Shown piece after piece: positions 4,903 to 7,858 of a DNA stretch of 7,858 bases. How positions within the stretch are numbered: position 1 is the stretch's first letter; every line of letters starts with the position of its first letter. The position numbers were made by a program, and so were the translations under genes. The DNA comes from Acidobacteriaceae bacterium (GTDB taxonomy: Bacteria > Acidobacteriota > Terriglobia > Terriglobales > SbA1): contig PLEA01000257.1 of the NCBI GenBank assembly GCA_003136335.1, positions 8,436-16,293 on the forward strand, written 5' to 3'. The notes beneath the pieces were generated by a model that did no database searches, was not told where the DNA came from, and was given only the letters and a program-made list of their open reading frames with translations.

Positions 4903-5826
4903 ATGCCCCGCTCCATGGCGCGAGAACAGGACATCCTCCAGCGGCCCGCGCCCAAACGCCCGCCCCGCCTGACTTCCCGCCGCATCGGAATACACACATC
5001 CTCCGCCGGCGGAGTGCAGAACGCCGCCGAGCGGGCTTATCGCCTGGGCTGCAACACATTCCAGATTTTTTCTTCCAGCCCGCGCCAGTGGGCTCCCTAT
5101 GAACTTGGCGAGTTGCAATGCGCCGAGATGAACTGGCTGCGCGCCGGGTACGATCTGAAACCGCTGGTGATCCATACCAACTACCTGGTGAACCTGGCGA
5201 GTTCGAATGAACTCTTCCTGCAGAAGTCGATGGAGGCATTTCGCGGCGAGGTGGAGCGGGCGCTTTCCCTATGCGCGGAATATCTGGTCTTGCATCCCGG
5301 CTCATTTCGCGGCGCCGACCGTGAGCAAGGACTGCTGCGCACCGCCGCTGCCATCGCCGCATCCACGCAAGGGCTCGACCTGGCCCAGGGCGGCTTGACC
5401 ATTCTGATCGAGAACACGGCGGGGGCGGAATTCTCCCTCGGCGGCAGCTTCGAGCAAGTTGCCGAAGTTCTTGAGCGCCTGCGCGGCATCGTTCCCGTCG
5501 GCGCCTGCATTGACACCTGCCATACGCACGTCGCCGGATATGACATTGTCCGCGAGGAAGGCCTCTACCAGACCCTGCAGCATCTCGATGCAACCATCGG
5601 CCTGAATCACGTCAAAGTCTGGCACTGCAATGACGCCAAAGCTGCGTGCGGGTCGAAACTTGATCGCCATCAGCACATCGGGAAGGGAACCATTGGCAAA
5701 GAAACATTCCGAATTCTGCTCAACGACCTTCGCCTTGCGCATGCCGCCTTCATCGCCGAAACGCCGATTGACGAGCCCGGCGACGATCGCAGAAATGTCG
5801 ACGTGCTGAAAAAGCTCGTGGTCTGA
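4903..5826 (+). CDS. nfo: Endonuclease IV (AP endonuclease)
   Basis: Nfo cuts the DNA backbone 5' of abasic sites and removes blocking 3' groups in base excision repair. The 307-residue product is a complete TIM-barrel enzyme, and all nine residues of the family's tri-zinc centre can be placed: H91 (VIHTNYLVNLAS), H131 (LHPGS), E170 (IENTAG), D204 and H207 (DTCHTH), H241 (VWHCNDAK), D254 and H256 (DRHQHIGKG), and E286 (AETP). The conserved barrel start RIGIHTSSAGG begins at residue 27, so there is an N-terminal extension of about 26 residues, proline- and arginine-rich (RPAPKRPPRLTSRR). The E. coli enzyme is about 285 residues. ATG 4903 is chosen because of the TATACT box; ATG 4915 is the alternative. 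Neither start has a Shine-Dalgarno. The gene lies 82 nt after the second alcohol dehydrogenase, with a repeat between them. Confidence 0.93.
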   Translation: MPRSMAREQDILQRPAPKRPPRLTSRRIGIHTSSAGGVQNAAERAYRLGCNTFQIFSSSPRQWAPYELGELQCAEMNWLRAGYDLKPLVIHTNYLVNLASSNELFLQKSMEAFRGEVERALSLCAEYLVLHPGSFRGADREQGLLRTAAAIAASTQGLDLAQGGLTILIENTAGAEFSLGGSFEQVAEVLERLRGIVPVGACIDTCHTHVAGYDIVREEGLYQTLQHLDATIGLNHVKVWHCNDAKAACGSKLDRHQHIGKGTIGKETFRILLNDLRLAHAAFIAETPIDEPGDDRRNVDVLKKLVV

Positions 5827-5830
5827 GGTT

Positions 5831-5850
5831 CGCGGGCGAGGGCGCCCGCG
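5831..5850 (+). repeat. Strong GC hairpin after nfo
   Basis: CGCGGGCG (5831-5838) pairs perfectly with CGCCCGCG (5843-5850) around AGGG. It begins four nucleotides after the nfo stop. No T-tract follows (CCAGACTCGC), so it is not a standard intrinsic terminator. It could stabilise the nfo mRNA 3' end or belong to a second palindromic repeat family, distinct from the three-copy repeat. Confidence 0.55.
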
Positions 5851-5871
5851 CCAGACTCGCACCCTGCATTG

Positions 5872-5877
5872 TAGAAT
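5872..5877 (+). promoter_or_regulatory. Possible -10 box for leuS
   Basis: TAGAAT matches five of six consensus bases and lies 32 nt before the leuS ATG, giving a predicted leader of about 25 nt. No convincing -35 is seen at the right distance. Without more support this is a weak call. Confidence 0.3.
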
Positions 5878-5909
5878 CAAGGATTATTGTGTAGTCCGAT
5901 CTCCTTACT

Positions 5910-7858
5910 ATGTCGCAGGCAGAAAAATCCGAAGGCACCGTGACTCACGCTGAACGTCCCAATCCGGAACGCACCGACGAGCGCTACGATGCCCAGCGCG
6001 TCGAAATCAAGTGGTTTGAACGCTGGCAGCAGAATGCCGCACTCTATGCCGCCGAGCCCAACTCGACGAAGAGAAAATACTACGTGCTCGAAATGCTGCC
6101 CTACCCGTCGGGCGCTCTCCACATGGGGCACGTGCGCAACTATGCCATCGGCGACGCGCTCGCCCGCTACATGTGGATGAATGATTACAACGTCCTCCAT
6201 CCCATGGGCTGGGATTCGTTCGGCTTACCCGCGGAAAATGCGGCTATCCAGAACAACACGCCGCCGCGCCAATGGACACTCGGCAACATAGCCAATATGA
6301 AGGCGCAGATGAAGCGCCTCGGCTTTGCTTACGACTGGTCGCGCGAGATCACCACCTGCCTCCCGGAATACTATCGATGGAACCAGTGGTTCTTTCTGAA
6401 GCTGTTCGAGCAAGGACTGGCCTATCGCAAGAATAGCAAAGTGAACTGGTGCCCGAAGTGTGCGACCGTGCTGGCCAACGAACAGGTCGTAAACGGCTGC
6501 TGCTGGCGCCATGAAGACACAGTTGTTGGGCAGCGTGAACTTGAGCAGTGGTTTGTGCGCACCACGAAGTACGCCGATGAATTGCTCCGCGGTCTGGACA
6601 AGCTGGAAGGCTGGCCCGAAAAAGTCCGCACCATGCAACGCAACTGGATCGGCCGCAGCGAAGGCACACTAGTCGATTTCAAACTCGACGGAGCGAGTGG
6701 TCCCGCGGGCTCGAACATCAGCGTTTTCACCACGCGCATCGACACGATCTTCGGCGCGACTTCGGTGCAGCTTGCGCCTGAGCATCCCATTGTCAAAGAT
6801 CTTGCGGCGACGAAGCCCAGCCTGCGGGCGAAGGTCGATCAACTCATCGGCGAGCAACGCAAGGCGAAAGAAGCCGGAGACATCGGTGAGATCGAAAAGC
6901 ACGGCGTTCCGACCGGACGTTATGCCATCAATCCGTTTAACGGCGAGAAAGTGCGTGTTTGGGTTGCGAACTACATCCTGATGGATTACGGCACCGGCGC
7001 CATTATGAGTGTGCCAGCGCACGACGAGCGGGACTACGAATTCGCGAAGAAGTACGAGCTCGAGATCCGGCTGGTCGTTGTTCCACTCTCCAGCGATCCC
7101 GAAGAGACCGTCGCCGAGCCGCCGTTGCCGTTTGTGGCGCATGAGGGCATGCTGATCAACTCCGGACCCTACAGTGGCCTAAGCTGCGAAGACGCGATTC
7201 AAAAGATGTCGGCGCACGCGGAGAAAAACGGATTCGGCAAAGCCACCGTTACTTATCGCCTGAAGGATTGGGGAATTTCGCGCCAGCGCTACTGGGGCAC
7301 ACCGATCCCGATGCTCTATTGCGAGAAGGACGGCATCGTCCCCGTGCCCGAAAAAGATTTGCCGGTGATCTTGCCCGAGAACGTCGACATCACGCTCACC
7401 GGAGGATCGCCGCTCGGTCGAGTGCCGGAATTTGTCAACGCCACGTGCCCCAAGTGCCGCGGCCCGGCGCGCCGCGAGACCGATACCATGGACACGTTCG
7501 TCGATTCGTCCTGGTATTTCTATCGTTACACCGACGCGCGCAACGACCGCGCGCCCTTCGATAGCAAGACCGCGCAATACTGGTTCCCCATCGATCAGTA
7601 TATTGGCGGCGTCGAGCACGCCATCCTGCACCTCATCTACGCGCGCTTCTGGACGAAATTTATGCGCGACCTCGGCACGATCACCAACGACGAACCCGCC
7701 GATCGTTTGTTCACGCAGGGCATGGTGATCAAAGACGGCGCGAAGATGTCGAAGAGCCTGGGCAATGTGGTCTCGCCCGACGAGATGATCGCGCGCTACG
7801 GAGCCGATGCCGCGCGTCTCTACAGCTTGTTCGCTGCGCCGCCCGACCGCGATCTCGA
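5910..7858 (+). CDS. leuS: Leucyl-tRNA synthetase (5' 649 codons; runs off the window)
   Basis: LeuRS charges tRNA-Leu with leucine and edits mischarged norvaline or isoleucine. The frame is open without a break from ATG 5910 to the window end. The HIGH motif is HMGH at 71-74 within [21 protein letters not shown] zinc-binding insert carries C181, C184, C197 and C198 (NWCPKC, GCCWRH). The CP1 editing domain spans roughly 230-430 and contains [20 protein letters not shown] (from 274) and [23 protein letters not shown] and [13 protein letters not shown] follow. KMSKS is intact at 612-616. Bacterial LeuRS is usually about 860-880 residues, so the anticodon-binding and C-terminal domains lie beyond the window. 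ATG 5910 has no Shine-Dalgarno; the first 20 or so residues are a polar tail before the conserved [15 protein letters not shown]. It lies 83 nt after nfo. Confidence 0.97.
   Translation, partial: MSQAEKSEGTVTHAERPNPERTDERYDAQRVEIKWFERWQQNAALYAAEPNSTKRKYYVLEMLPYPSGALHMGHVRNYAIGDALARYMWMNDYNVLHPMGWDSFGLPAENAAIQNNTPPRQWTLGNIANMKAQMKRLGFAYDWSREITTCLPEYYRWNQWFFLKLFEQGLAYRKNSKVNWCPKCATVLANEQVVNGCCWRHEDTVVGQRELEQWFVRTTKYADELLRGLDKLEGWPEKVRTMQRNWIGRSEGTLVDFKLDGASGPAGSNISVFTTRIDTIFGATSVQLAPEHPIVKDLAATKPSLRAKVDQLIGEQRKAKEAGDIGEIEKHGVPTGRYAINPFNGEKVRVWVANYILMDYGTGAIMSVPAHDERDYEFAKKYELEIRLVVVPLSSDPEETVAEPPLPFVAHEGMLINSGPYSGLSCEDAIQKMSAHAEKNGFGKATVTYRLKDWGISRQRYWGTPIPMLYCEKDGIVPVPEKDLPVILPENVDITLTGGSPLGRVPEFVNATCPKCRGPARRETDTMDTFVDSSWYFYRYTDARNDRAPFDSKTAQYWFPIDQYIGGVEHAILHLIYARFWTKFMRDLGTITNDEPADRLFTQGMVIKDGAKMSKSLGNVVSPDEMIARYGADAARLYSLFAAPPDRDL

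Noticed and set aside
5831..5850. Intrinsic terminator for nfo
   Set aside because: The stem is strong, but no T-run follows, so I list it as a hairpin or repeat only.
5302..5880. 192-codon minus-strand open frame opposite nfo
   Set aside because: Fully antisense to endonuclease IV, whose active-site residues are complete; no supporting motifs.

Overview
The window looks like a piece of a GC-rich soil bacterial chromosome. An Acidobacteriota (Terriglobia-like) origin is my best guess. It rests on three things: the overall GC-rich codon use, the style of the PIN toxin and TonB-domain genes, and short 'GACAGCCGTC...GGCTGTCC'-type palindromes between genes, which I associate with that phylum. 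This is inference, not a database result.

Left part (1-2211), all on the minus strand: an N-terminal fragment of an exported protein that ends in YVT (probably a YVTN beta-propeller), a VapC-family PIN ribonuclease with a poorly defined small upstream ORF that overlaps it by 10 nt, a secreted protein with a TonB C-terminal domain, and a class I-beta DAHP synthase (aroF-type). aroF and the TonB-domain gene are 11 nt apart, and the aroF stop codon forms part of the next gene's Shine-Dalgarno sequence, so they are probably cotranscribed.

Middle part (2212-4820): a 293-nt divergent intergenic region carries a dispersed palindromic repeat and a perfect CRP-type palindrome (TGTGA-N6-TCACA). It is followed on the plus strand by two tandem zinc-dependent medium-chain alcohol dehydrogenases. 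The first is AdhP-like with an NAD-type acidic residue. The second appears NADP-adapted and has Asp in place of the first structural-zinc cysteine. A Rho-independent terminator and a second repeat copy separate them, so they are probably separate transcription units.

Right part (4821-7858), plus strand: a third repeat copy, then endonuclease IV (nfo) with a -10-like box placed so that the mRNA would start at or next to the ATG (leaderless), then a strong hairpin, then the first 649 codons of leucyl-tRNA synthetase (leuS), which runs off the window.

Most genes are ordinary housekeeping or metabolic genes. The parts worth a second look are between the genes: a bipartite hairpin repeat found three times in the same orientation, the CRP-like operator at adhP, the possible leaderless nfo transcript, and the unclear toxin partner gene. 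I see no evidence of a large undescribed multi-gene system.
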